The notes below the pieces were generated by a model, which worked only from the letters and a program-made list of their open reading frames with translations, made no database searches and had not been told where the DNA came from. From Bedellia somnulentella (taxonomy: Eukaryota > Arthropoda > Insecta > Lepidoptera > Bedelliidae): a DNA stretch of 64,000 nt. The translations under genes and the position numbers were made by a program. Position 1 is the stretch's first letter; each line of letters starts with the position of its first letter. This document shows positions 22,663 to 32,398 of the stretch, one piece after another. Where the stretch lies: positions 388,401 through 452,400 of the forward strand of contig OY755175.1 in assembly GCA_963576735.1 (NCBI GenBank), given 5' to 3'.

Positions 22663-23964
22663 CTCTGTGTAAAAAGTATCGGGAATATGTCAATAAAAAG
22701 ACCCGCGTAAAAGAGGTCGTTTAAATTTTTTTACTGCATGTTGGTAGCACTGTACTGATTTAGCGCGCAAAATTTGAGCGGGATCTGTCATTTAATTTGT
22801 TTTAAACTACATTTTTTGTTGGTCATAGTTTTGAGTCCTCGGCGATTTTTACAATGGAAAATATTGTTGAACAAAGAGTGTGCCTTAAATTTTGTGTTTC
22901 GAATGATATTTCATGTGGTGAATCACTGAAAATGTTGCGAAATACCTACGGCGAATCGCGTATATCGAAAACAAGGGCTTATGAATGGTATAAGGCTTTT
23001 AAAGAAGGCCGAGAAGTAGTAGTAGACTTGCCTCGTTCTGGTAGACCTGCAACCGCTACGACCAAAGAAAACATCGACAGAATCAAGAAGCTAGTGCTCG
23101 AAAATCGACGTATGAGTCTGAGAGAGTTGGCTTGTGAGGTGAACATATCTTTTAAGTCCGTCCACAACATTTTAGGCATGAAACGCGTCGCCGCTCGACT
23201 AGTTCCAAAAGAGCTCAATTTTGTTCAAAAAGCGCAGCGAAAGCATGTCGCTGAAGACATGGTTTCCCGAGCTTCTACGGATCCGACCTTTATGAAACAT
23301 ATAATAACTGGCGACGAGACATAGGTTTATGAGTACGACATGCAAACAAGCCAACAGTCTTCAGAATAGCGTCTCGAAAACGAGCCAAACCCAAAAAACC
23401 GCGGCATAGTCGCTCCAAAATCAAGGTGATGCTGACAGTTTTTTTTTACTACCGTGGTGTGGTTCACTCCGGATTCCTTCCAGAGGAAGAAACAGTGAAT
23501 AAAGAATATTATTTAGGCGTCACGAAGCGTTTGCGTGAGAGTATCCGCCGAAAACGTCCAGATTTGTGGCAACACAACTCATGGATGCTGCACCATGATA
23601 ATGCACCATCACACACAACCATTATAGTGAAAGACTTTTTAGCGAAAAATTCAACAAAAGTTCTCGACCAAGCACCGTATTCACCGGATATGGCTCCATC
23701 TGACTTTTTGTTATTTCCCAAGTTAAAATTACCACTTCGAGGAAAACGTTTTGAGTCTATAGAAGCCATAAAAGAAAATTCGCTGAATGAGCTAAAGGCC
23801 ATACCGCAAATAGCCTATGAAAAATGTATGGAAGACTGGGTGAAGCGGTGGAGATGTTGTATTGCAAGCGATTGGACCTACTTTGAAAACGATAAAATAA
23901 ATTCAGATGAATAATTTGTATTTTTTGTTTTATTGACAAATTCCCGATACTTAGTACACAGAAT
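22663..23964 (+). mobile_element. mariner-type DNA transposon, ~1.3 kb, inactive
   Basis: The ends are inverted: CTCTGTGTAAAAAGTATCGG at 22663 and the complement of CCGATACTTAGTACACAGA at 23945-23962, with TA dinucleotides at the borders. Length and layout (one intronless transposase gene) fit mariner. The transposase is annotated separately. Confidence 0.9.
22854..23914 (+). pseudogene. mariner transposase pseudogene
   Basis: The ATG at 22854 opens with the paired HTH DNA-binding region (SCGESLKMLRNTYGES ... YEWYKAFKEGRE, then DLPRSGRPAT). The DDE domain keeps all three acidic residues of the DD34D triad: D in ITGDET, D in HHDNAPSH and D in YSPDMAPSDFLLFPKLK. Two Trp codons have become TAG (the one after GDET at 23322-23324 and one near 23368), and a frameshift lies near 23390-23400. 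The second half is open from 23426 to 23914. Without these lesions it would be about 350 residues, normal for mariner. Confidence 0.92.
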
Positions 23965-23971
23965 GTATTAC

Positions 23972-24360
23972 TCTTCAATCATATATGGTATATTTACGTA
24001 TGTAAAAAAATTAGTCCCAATTAAAAAATAATATTGCATATACATACATACATACATATACTCACGGCTGTAATTCCCTAGAAGGGGTAGCCAGAGCCAA
24101 GGAATTATAAATTCCTCAGCCACTTTTGGAAGTTGAATGGGGAAAAGATAGTAAAATAAAGGTTTTTGGTGATGGGTCTCCAACCGCATCGCCCAAAAAT
24201 CCAATAAAAAGCCCCAATACCCTTAGTCGCTTCTTACGACACCCGTGGGTAGGAAGGGGTAGCGATATTTTAAGCCGGCATTACACGGCAAAGCCGGCAC
24301 TTCAATCATATATGGCATATTTACGTATGTAAAAAAATGACCTAATTAAAAAATAATATT
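23972..24360. repeat. ~62-bp imperfect direct repeats flanking a SINE A
   Basis: CTTCAATCATATATGG begins both 23972-24035 and 24300-24360, and the two blocks stay alignable over about 62 bp with few changes. The SINE A at 24036-24289 lies exactly between them. Far longer than the 8-16 bp duplications of the other SINE copies here. Confidence 0.85.
24036..24289 (-). mobile_element. SINE A, full length
   Basis: The tail ACATACATACATACATATAC is followed by TCACGGCTG and the complete body to GGCATTACACGGC. Among the best preserved copies. Confidence 0.95.
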
Positions 24361-24372
24361 CTAAACCAAATA

Positions 24373-24516
24373 TCATAAAATCCACCTTAACCGCATCCCG
24401 ATAACAGATAACTCTGTATCACAGCTTTCGTCATTTTCTTTAAGCTGAGATAGAATTGCTCCCCAAGCATGTTGCATAAACTTTTCAGCAAAAGAACCGT
24501 GATATCTGCTTAAGTT
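24373..24516 (-). other. Short open stretch of unknown origin
   Basis: The minus strand reads LSRYHGSFAEKFMQHAWG followed by about 30 further open codons to a stop at 24373. The amino-acid composition looks protein-like, but I do not recognise a family. It could be an exon relic, a transposase piece or chance. Confidence 0.2.
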
Positions 24517-25204
24517 TCACGGACCGCGTTCCGCAAAACATCAGGTATATTCCAGCGCAGACCAACAGCAGTAGTGTAAAATATTTAGCAGAGCTGTCAT
24601 GGCGTATCCTTCTTGTAACTGTCACGTAAAATGCAAATGTAAAAGTATTCATCTCTGGCTGCGCTCGCAGAATATTAAGCTGGCCCCGGCTAGCATCTAA
24701 TTCTGGTCAACTGGCTCTTTAAATTAAAAGAGTGCTTTATAGTTTAAAACATGTTGATTGTCTACTTTTCCAAATTGTTTCGGGTTCGTAAAGTGACTGA
24801 GTTAAAGGGGTTATAGAGTTAGCATTATTCTATCTTTTCTTGTTCATTTCCTTTGAAGTTCCGAAGCTGTGGAATGTTTAGTTAATTTGTTTTTGTTATA
24901 AGAAAATAAATTTTCAAGAAACATGAGTAGAATGGTTGATAATTGTTTACATACGTGCTCTGCAAGTGTTTTCGGAATAATACATTTAGGATAAAATAAT
25001 AAATTTGGGTATATTTTGTGTGAGAATGACATTTCTGATGAACGGCAGTTCTGCCAAAATACGCAATTAAAGCAAAATAATTTAATATATGTTAAATACT
25101 TTAGTATCAAAAACATGAAGTAGCCTAGCATGAAGCCCTATTCTTATTTTGCATAACCTAGTTTAAAAAAAAGAGGAATAACTGGTTAAATAAATAAATA
25201 AAAA
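24517..25204. other. No recognised gene or repeat
   Basis: Unique-looking DNA. The left third is less AT-rich than its surroundings. No domain or repeat identified. Confidence 0.4.
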
Positions 25205-25206
25205 AA

Positions 25207-25254
25207 AAATACGATCGAATTGAGAACACTTCTTTTCTTGAAGTCGGTTAAAAA
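25207..25254 (-). repeat. AACCGACTTC head of element G, solo
   Basis: Minus strand: AACCGACTTCAAGAAAAG, then GTTCTCAATTCGATCGTAT. It matches the extreme 5' end of element G at 21915 and 46995, but nothing else of G follows. Confidence 0.65.
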
Positions 25255-25381
25255 GTGAGACATAGATATTCTTAACTACGAATTTCACATAACTTATGAT
25301 ATCATGGAAAAATATGAAAGAATGATTATTTAAACCAAGCGTTTAAGGTTTGAAGACAACATAACGGAAGAATTATATATA

Positions 25382-25439
25382 CATACATACATACATATAC
25401 TCACGGCTATATTTCCCTAGAAGGGGTAACCAGAGCTAA
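25382..25439 (-). mobile_element. SINE A 3' fragment with 16-bp target duplication
   Basis: Tail plus CTCACGGCTATATTTCCC to CCAGAGCTAA only. The 16-mer GGAAGAATTATATATA occurs at 25366-25381 and 25440-25455, a clean 5'-truncated insertion. Confidence 0.92.
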
Positions 25440-25837
25440 GGAAGAATTATATATATTTAACGTTAAAATAATAAACAGAATCAGGCACCTGTACCTCATT
25501 TACCTGCCCTCGCTTCTTAACTTGATATAGGTGGACTTCGCAAGCGAACTAACACTGAATGTTTTACTCTGACTTACTATGACTTTGGACTTGTATTAAT
25601 TTCACAGTTACGTCTGCCAAGATCTATGCTCGCAATCTGAGCAGAATTTAATTCTTATTATCAACTTGGTTAGTACTGTTTGAATTTAAATTTAAAGTTA
25701 CGTTGAAAGTTAAGGGATGTTTTGTACAAACTCTTTGCGAAAGTGTCGAACTGATAGATCTCGACTTTAATCATATTTTTCAACTATACCCCTGGCATTA
25801 AAGATATGTGATCATGTGTAATGGCGTAACATTTTGT

Positions 25838-26034
25838 AAACCACATAGCTAAGTTGTACTTAGTCATGTGACAGTGTATTCGTACCAAACGGCGATAGGC
25901 CTGCCCCCTATCACGTGAGTACACTGTACTAGCAAAACGTGGGTACTCTGAACACCAGGTGACAATGTCTCGTGATGTTGAAGAGTATTAGTACCTCTGC
26001 CATACCCTTCGGAAATATGAGGTGTGAAATCTTG
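25838..26034 (+). mobile_element. SINE B 3' part, 5'-truncated
   Basis: From CCACATAGCTAAGTTGTAC through GACAGTGTATTCG and CCTATCACGTGAGTACACTG to a decayed 3' hairpin (ATACCCTTCGGAAATATG) and TTGAGTCTT. The old-style TTGAGTC tail replaces (ATGTT)n. Confidence 0.85.
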
Positions 26035-26380
26035 AGTCTTAAGAATATAGTACTATTTTTTAGTTTGTTCTGGAATAGTATAATCTATTCTCTCGTCTCG
26101 TCTTACAGACTCTCGACTGTGCTGTTAAAATAATTGCAAAACCAGCCTCCAACATATTTCTAATAAAATGTTGAATGCAAAGTTTCAGATATGTGTTTTT
26201 ACACTACTTTTACATCCATGATTACATTTTAGAGCAGGTGTAAAATACAATCAGGTAATTCTTATCCCTCGCAGCACACCACAACTATCTGAAATACCGC
26301 TTCATATTTCTAAGACAGCTCAAGCGTTGTTATAATAGAGAGAGAATGCGCATACCATCCGAGGACCGGCGACACAATCA

Positions 26381-26454
26381 AAACCGGACACTCAATTACC
26401 CGGTTCTGTTTTCCGGTTAACCGGAGCCACCCGATCTGGTTACACAAACCGGAC
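26381..26454. promoter_or_regulatory. CCGGTT motif cluster with a 14-bp palindrome
   Basis: AACCGGA (26382-26388), ACCCGGTTCTG (26398-26408), the perfect palindrome TCCGGTTAACCGGA (26412-26425) and AAACCGGAC (26446-26454) lie within 75 bp. The cores resemble Grainyhead sites, as at 2503-2542. A regulatory role is inferred from motif density only. Confidence 0.3.
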
Positions 26455-26681
26455 ATGCCGACGTGTGTGTTATTTGATCTATACTAATCATTGGTGGCGA
26501 TTGGACACTTATGTTAATTGCGATTGCTGTTAAATGGTAAAGTGTTATGAACTTTACATAAATGAACGCTTTTGTTTCCGCGAAAAGTCAGGTTTAGTCA
26601 GTGATTCTGAATCTTACCCAAACAATGTGTTGCTTAAAAGTTAAGAAAATAGATATTCATAATACTTGAAATAAAAACAAT

Positions 26682-26934
26682 ACATACATAAATACATACA
26701 TATACTCACGGCTATAAATCACTAAAAGGGGTAGCCAGAGCTAAGGATTTAGAAATTCCTGAGCCACTTTTGGAAGTTGCATGGGGAAAAGATCGTGAAA
26801 TAAAGGTTGTTGGTGATGGGTCTCCAACCGCATCGCCCAAAAATCTCTTAAAATCCCCAATACCGTTAGTCGCCTCTTACATACACCCACCGGAAGAAAT
26901 GGGGTAGTGCTATTCTAAGCCGACACTACACAGC
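26682..26934 (-). mobile_element. SINE A, full length with 8-bp target duplication
   Basis: ACATACATAAATACATACAT tail, full body, end CCGACACTACACAGC. AAAACAAT flanks it at 26674-26681 and 26935-26942. Confidence 0.93.
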
Positions 26935-26997
26935 AAAACAATCTTTATACTTATACCCTTTTGGAGATGGAACCCACACATCCCACGTCATCCTACA

Positions 26998-27110
26998 ATC
27001 ACTTAAAAAGCCCTAAGCCCCCACGATGCCTTACAGTTCAACTTGAGTGGAGAAACCATTATAAAATAAAGGTAAGTGGTGATGGGTCTCCAACTGCACG
27101 ACCTACAAAC
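26998..27110 (-). mobile_element. Scrambled SINE A fragments
   Basis: AATCACTTAAAAAGCCCTAA is followed by AACTTGAGTGGAGAAACC and GATGGGTCTCCAACTGCACG. These are SINE A segments in an order unlike intact copies, which indicates an internal rearrangement of an old copy. Confidence 0.6.
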
Positions 27111-27340
27111 TGTCAAATTGCATACAAATTTATGACACCGACAGCGACAATCATGCAACTTGCGACACAATCGTCAGTCACAAAAGATACATAATCAAGG
27201 GGCCGACATCGGATTTGTACTCGCGTCTCCTGCATGCGTAGCGATGCTCCTTCTTTCCAATAACCTTTATCAAGATTATTTATAAAGTAAACTAACGAGT
27301 ATTTTAAAGCTATACATCGTCAGAATTAAAAAAATATTTA

Positions 27341-27825
27341 TTGAGAATGGGTGGATTCATCATTAAATGCCTCTTATATGCCGACGATCAAGTGCTACTT
27401 GCATCATCGGTGGAAGAGCTGCAAGAGATGATGAATATTGCATGTGCGTCTTTTGAAAAAAAGGGATTGAGGGTGAATGTGGATAAAACAAAAACTATGG
27501 TTTTTGAGAGAGAGGTGATTATGACCGAATGCGTGATTGAGATTAATGGTAAGAAAGTGGAACAAGTGAAAGAGTTTGTATATTTGGGAAGTTTGTTTAC
27601 TAGGGATGGAAAGTGTGATGAAGATATCGAGAGAAGAGTGAAAAAGGGTAATGCGGTAAATGGAGCACTGGATAGTCTAATGTCTAGTCAGTCGGTGTCT
27701 GAAAAGGCCCGAATGGCTGTGCATGATGCTGTCCTTGTTCCTACGCTTATGTATGGCAGTGAATGTTCGGTTTGGCAGAAGAAGCATGAAAGTAGAGTGA
27801 ATGCAGTAGAAATGATGTATGTAGT
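27341..27825 (+). pseudogene. L1 reverse transcriptase fragment (catalytic region)
   Basis: RMGGFIIKCLLYADDQVLLA contains the RT active site YADD. It is followed by GLRVNVDKTKTMVF, the thumb region EFVYLGSLFTRDGKCDEDIE and LMYGSECSVWQKKHESRVN. The arrangement LLYADD..L.A.S..EL and YLGS..T.DG..D.DIE..V matches RTE-like endonuclease-RT proteins. The N-terminal endonuclease and palm are missing. The frame runs into the nested LINE after NAVEM. Confidence 0.88.
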
Positions 27826-27829
27826 AAGA

Positions 27830-29542
27830 ATGAAATGATGAAATGGGGCGCTCACTACCCCTCTCTTAATATTATTTAAACGATCTCTCTCGGAGGGTCA
27901 TATCCCTAGCATATGGAAGTCGGCATTTATTACCCCGGTACACAAAAGTGGAGATCACAGTAGAGTTGAAAACTATAGGCCAATATCTAAACTGTGCCTT
28001 TTCGCAAAGGTTTTCGAGAGATTGGTATACGATCAAGTATATAGTGCCCTAAAAAATAATTTTAGTGAAGAGCAGCACGGTTTCTTGCGTCATCGGTCAA
28101 CGGTCTCAAACCTAATCGTCACCAATGAATATATTAGTGCCAATATGGATACGGGTAACCAGTTCGACTGCATATATACCGATTATAAGAAATGTTTTGA
28201 CCGTATACATCATCCCATTCTTATAAGAAGGTTGGCTGAGGCTGGCATACACGGTGACCTGTTACGCTGGTTCACCTCATACGTTTGTAATCGGTCCCAA
28301 GCAGTTGTAGTTAATGGCTACATGTCACATTGGCTGCCAATTCCATCCGGTGTCCCTCAGGGCTCACTTTTGGGGCCTCTGCTATTTATCATTTTCATCA
28401 CGGAGATCGGAAAATGTTTTCTCAACTCTAAAATTGTTCTTTATGCAGATGACATGAAAATAATGAGATGTATAAATTCATCCCATGACGCTAATCTTCT
28501 ACAAGCTGATTTAGATAATTTTGAATGTTATTGTATGAATAGCAAGCTCGATTTAAATGTATCTAAATGCTTTTTTATCTCATTTTCACGGAAAAAGACT
28601 ATAGTTGATGGCGAGTACAAATTAAAAAGTGTACCACTGACAAGAGTTACCGAGACCAGGGATTTAGGGGTAATTCATGACGACAAACTTATATTTGATA
28701 AACATATTGATGATATCGTCAAGAGAGCTTATAGAGCACTTGGCTTTATTATCCGATCATCATATGTATTCAAAAATATTAAAACTGTGAAAATTTTGTA
28801 CTGCTCTTTTGTTCGCCCTCTACTTGAATATGCCTCAGAAGTGTGGAACCCTCAATATGAGGTATATATTGATCGTTTAGAAGGTATTCAGAAGAAATTC
28901 ATGCGGTATCTGGATTATAAGGCCCATATAAAATCTTCAAATTACAGAGACAGATGCAAGCACTTCCACTTTTTGCCCTTAACAGCTCGGCGTCAGATTA
29001 CGGATATCTCGTACGTAATTAAACTGTTAAATGGTCTTACTGATTGCAGTGAACTTCTCTCTAAATTTAAAATCAGTGCTCCAACCAGGAATACTAGAAA
29101 ACATACACCACTGGTCGAACCCAAAGTTAACACTAATTATAGAAAAAACTCTTTTGTTATTAGATCTACGCATAGCATAAACAATATTGACTTAGATGTT
29201 GACATATATAGTTCTAGTGCACATTCTATAAGATCGGCTCTGGTGAATCAGTTCTTTGAAAGTTAATTTGTTTTATGCAATGTAATTTAAGATATATGTT
29301 TTTGTTATGTTTTGCTGCTTTGTCCATTTTTTACTTTTGTTTACCACGGTGATGTTAAATTTGTTTTACGTTTACTGTGCGCAAAATGCTTTATTGTGAT
29401 TTATTATTGTATATATTTATCCATTTAGATAGTAATATGTGAAAACTTGTAATTGGCATTAAGTTATATATTTTGTTTTAGCTATTAAGATATTAGGCTG
29501 TAAGTTTTCCGAAGAAAAATAAATAAATAAATAAATAAATAA
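27830..29542 (+). mobile_element. CR1/Jockey-type LINE nested inside L1
   Basis: It sits between GCAGTAGAAATGA and AAATGAGATCCCTCAG, where intact L1 (13683-13705) is continuous. It is 5'-truncated. The 3' UTR ends GCTGTAAGTTTTCCGAAG and a seven-fold (AAAT) tail. The shared AAATGA suggests a short target duplication. Related 3' ends are at 22391, 54520 and 62222. Confidence 0.88.
27842..29266 (+). CDS. Reverse transcriptase ORF of nested LINE, 5'-truncated
   Basis: The frame is open for 474 codons from 27842 with no start codon at its true N-terminus, because the element is truncated. In order: IPSIWKSAFITPVHKSGDHS and VENYRPISKL (palm), EEQHGFLRHRSTVSNL, YTDYKKCFDRIHH (first catalytic Asp region), SGVPQGSLLGPLLFIIF, and LYADDMKI at about residues 201-204 with the catalytic YADD intact. 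The C-terminal region (FVRPLLEYASEVWNPQYE, RNTRKHTPL) is typical of CR1/Jockey ORF2. It lacks the endonuclease domain, so it cannot be an autonomous element. The absence of stops makes it one of the youngest coding insertions in the window. Confidence 0.9.
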   Translation, partial: NGALTTPLLILFKRSLSEGHIPSIWKSAFITPVHKSGDHSRVENYRPISKLCLFAKVFERLVYDQVYSALKNNFSEEQHGFLRHRSTVSNLIVTNEYISANMDTGNQFDCIYTDYKKCFDRIHHPILIRRLAEAGIHGDLLRWFTSYVCNRSQAVVVNGYMSHWLPIPSGVPQGSLLGPLLFIIFITEIGKCFLNSKIVLYADDMKIMRCINSSHDANLLQADLDNFECYCMNSKLDLNVSKCFFISFSRKKTIVDGEYKLKSVPLTRVTETRDLGVIHDDKLIFDKHIDDIVKRAYRALGFIIRSSYVFKNIKTVKILYCSFVRPLLEYASEVWNPQYEVYIDRLEGIQKKFMRYLDYKAHIKSSNYRDRCKHFHFLPLTARRQITDISYVIKLLNGLTDCSELLSKFKISAPTRNTRKHTPLVEPKVNTNYRKNSFVIRSTHSINNIDLDVDIYSSSAHSIRSALVNQFFES

Positions 29543-29932
29543 ATGAGATCCCTCAGAAAAGTGTGTAATGTAAGGTTATGTGATCGTGTGAGGAATGATG
29601 TGATTCGTGAAAGGTGTGGTGTAAAAGATGATATTGTAAGAAAGATAGAAAAAGGAATGTTGAGATGGTTTAGGCACATAGAGAGGATGGATGACAGTAA
29701 ATTGGTGAAAGAGATATATAGAGCCAATGTGGAAGGTAATGTTAGTAGAGGACGACCTCGGAGGACACATTTGGATCAAATAGAAAATGTGCTCAAAAAG
29801 GCAGGTGTCCGCAGTATGAAGAATAAAAGAGCATGTATGAAAAGATTGATGGATGTAAACGAAGCCAGAGAGATTTGCCAGGATCGTACAAGGTGGCGAT
29901 CGATAGTCTCTGCCTACCCCAATGGGAACTAA
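29543..29932 (+). pseudogene. L1 C-terminal region (second half)
   Basis: It continues the split ORF as MRSLRKVCNVRLCDRVRND, GMLRWFRHIERMDDSKLVK, EIYRANVEGNVSRGRPRRT, MDVNEAREICQDRTRWRS and VSAYPNGN, then a stop. RGRPRRT..DQI and DR.RWR..VSAYP are the recurrent C-terminal motifs of this family. The 3' 147 bp recur almost unchanged in the tandem array at 36069-36582. Confidence 0.88.
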
Positions 29933-30261
29933 CGGCGTGAGAATATGTATGTATGTATGTATGTACATCGTCAGCTTAGAAATATGAGAAAATTACAACA
30001 TCATTTGTTGAGACAGTTCTCACTTTGTATTGCCTCGGGGCTGATCTAAATATGTAAATGGTTTGATTTGTGCTCGGTTTTCTTTTATACAATATTTGTA
30101 TATATCCTTGATGTATACAATAGGTAACAAATATATTTTTGGTCTTTAAAAGATGAAACCAGATCTTTGCAAACATAATTTTTCGACAGGTTTTGCAAAA
30201 AAAATGTTTTTCGCACTCGACTTCCAAAATTCACTAAAGAAAAACAACTCAGCAAGGCTAC

Positions 30262-30350
30262 ACATAACATAATATAAATATCCCGTAAGGGGTTGGCAGA
30301 GTACTAATACTTTTGAACATCACGTGATAGGGGACAGGCCTATTGCCGTA
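30262..30350 (-). mobile_element. SINE B fragment with deletion between E-box repeats
   Basis: The 3' hairpin region (AAATATCCCGTAAGGGGTTGG) runs to GAACATCACGTGATAGGGGAC. The deletion joins the first CACGTGA directly to the second, removing ~46 bp between them. 5' part absent. Confidence 0.8.
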
Positions 30351-30639
30351 CAACAAGCAAGCTACACATTTTAGATTAAATTAGTTTATCCTCATGACAT
30401 TCTTGTTTTACTATGTATCATACTAGATTAATGAAATAGGTAAAGCTAAATGTATTTTTTTTTTCTCAGTGTCTATTATTTCACTTTGTGCCATTGTTAA
30501 GTTATACACAAATGAATAAATTCTGTGGCTGAGCACAAATAACGGTTCAATAAATTAAGCTGGTCATCATTTAACATTTGCTAAGTTGTATTAAATAGTA
30601 AATATTAACATAATAAAAACTGTAAAGAGAGATCACAAA

Positions 30640-30960
30640 AAAAGTTAATATTTATTTATTTATTCAAGGCACACGCACAGCATTATAACATAGATTGCAT
30701 TAACATTCATTTTTAAAGTATTGGTCAGTTATAATGCCAACAACAGTGCACACAGCATTGACAATATCATAACTTAAAGATATAACTAAAAATTTGATTA
30801 AAAACTATAATAAAATAAAACTAGAATAGACAATTAAAATTCCCAACATTAATAATAAATTTAAAAAAAAAACCTAATAAAATTATAAAAAATAAAGTGA
30901 CAATATATAAGCATATAAAGGCTAAGCACTATAACAGTAAACTGAAAATAAACAGCATCT
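30640..30960 (-). mobile_element. Probable LINE 3' UTR and tail
   Basis: On the minus strand an AT-rich segment ends in AATAAATAAATATTAAC. Composition and the tail resemble the other LINE 3' ends here, but no coding part supports it. Confidence 0.35.
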
Positions 30961-31269
30961 TTCAGAGCACCCGCAAAATTAAATGCGACACTAAAAGTCG
31001 CCTCTTAGCAACGCCGTAGATCACGTGACCGGATTTCGTTGTCGTTATTTTTGCGTTAGACGAACGTTGCCGTAATAATCTGTATAATACTTCGTAACTG
31101 CTTAACTGCTGTCGTAAATAAAGTAAATAGGCCTCTGTTTCGTAAGCTTTGTATCAAGGAGCTTTCGGTTGGAGCCAAGAAACCGATTTGGCATTTGTAA
31201 CGGAACTTCTACGATCGTGGTTAAGGGATAAAATGAGTCTTCACAGACACTTCTAATTCCGAAAAGATT

Positions 31270-31357
31270 AATTAAAACAACTATTGATTTTCGGATATTT
31301 GATCGCGTGTTCATTATTATTAAGTAAAATATCCGAAAATCAATAGTTGTTTTAATT
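31270..31357. repeat. 31-bp perfect inverted repeat (hairpin)
   Basis: 31270-31300 and 31327-31357 are exact inverted copies around a 26-bp loop (arm start AATTAAAACAACTATTG). The right arm continues into GTGAAAGTCTTAGAAAATAC, which recurs near 51959-52015 with AGTTGTTTTAATTGTAAT. One arm therefore belongs to a dispersed repeat. Confidence 0.85.
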
Positions 31358-31416
31358 GTAATCTGAAATCGTGAAAGTCTTAGAAAATACTATCTAAAAA
31401 GAGGATTTGCTGTTTG

Positions 31417-31606
31417 ACTAACGGTATTGGGGCTTTTAAGGGATTTTTGGGCGATGCGGTTGGAGACCCATCACCAAAAACCTATATTTCACCATCTTTT
31501 CCCCACGCAACTTCCAAAAGTGGCTGAGGAATTTATAATTCCTTGGCTCTGGCTACCCCTTCTAAGGAATTACAGCCATGAGTATATGTATGTATGTATG
31601 TATGTT
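31417..31606 (+). mobile_element. SINE A, 5'-truncated
   Basis: It begins at CTAACGGTATTGGGGC and is intact to the (TATG)4 tail. The first ~75 bases are missing. Confidence 0.9.
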
Positions 31607-31721
31607 GCTGTTTCAAACTGTTTTGTTTGTGATACGCACTCTTCAATGCATACAATTTTGCATAGATTTTGTGGTCGGTTTCGAATAGCACTGACTATTT
31701 TTTTACCACAGGTGTAGTTAG

Positions 31722-31790
31722 AGGCGCCTTAAGGCATGGTATGGCACTTTATATAAAATCGTTAAGCGATGTGGCAGGAGACCCCATCAC
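31722..31790 (+). mobile_element. Degenerate SINE A internal fragment
   Basis: GAGGCGCCTTAAGGCATGG to GCGATGTGGCAGGAGACCCC aligns with the middle of SINE A (GAGGCGACTAAGGGTATGG ... GGTTGGAGACCC). Confidence 0.55.
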
Positions 31791-31884
31791 CATCTATAAC
31801 AAACTTGGCCATGGAATTTCTGTGGAATGTATGAGTTAGCCAGTACTTTGGAATCAGTTATTCCCCAGTTATATTTGTAAATTA

Positions 31885-32102
31885 CACATTCACGGCCAAA
31901 AACCCAAAAAAGGGGTATCCAGAGCTTCAGAGCTAGAAACTCCTCAGCCACATTTGGATGAGGGGACAAGATGGGAGAAATATAGTATCGTTGAGTCTCC
32001 AACCGCATCAACGAAAAACCACTTTATAAAGCGCCACACCCTTAGTCGCCTTTTGTACCCGGTAAAAAGGGGTAGTGACATTTTAAGCCAGCTCTACACG
32101 GT
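31885..32102 (-). mobile_element. SINE A (GAAGCTCTGG subfamily) with 11-bp target duplication
   Basis: From CACATTCACGGCC to GCCAGCTCTACACGG. TTTGTAAATTA flanks it (31874-31884 and 32103-32113). The (TATG)n tail is lost. Confidence 0.88.
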
Positions 32103-32398
32103 TTTGTAAATTAGGAAAAGAAAAGATGGTGATCAAAGGATCTCATCTATTACTTTAATTCTAATTATTATAAATCATGATGCAAATGCTAAAATATCGC
32201 TTTTAAAAGGTTTTCTTCTACGAATGAAAACAATTGAATGAAAATTCTAAAGATTTGAGCTCTATCTTAGAATAAGACAACTTATATTTTAATCACATTC
32301 TTCTAAATTTCAATTTAAAGGCTACAAATTTAGTTTAAAAGCTAGCGGAAACTCAAGTAAATATTTTTTATAAAATTCAATATTTCATTATCAATCAA

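Larger units (their letters stand above)
27324..29963 (+). mobile_element. LINE L1 (RTE-like), 5'-truncated, with target duplication
   Basis: TACATCGTCAG occurs at 27313-27323 and 29964-29974, an 11-bp target duplication. The L1 parts are 27324-27825 and 29543-29963; between them sits a second LINE. The 3' end reads CTGCCTACCCCAATGGGAAC, TAACGGCGTGAGAATATG and (TATG)n, the same hairpin and tail plan as SINE A. The 5' end is truncated inside the RT domain. Confidence 0.9.

Noticed and set aside
31000..31035. CACGTG at 31022 as a promoter element
   Set aside because: A single E-box without other support; not worth a feature.
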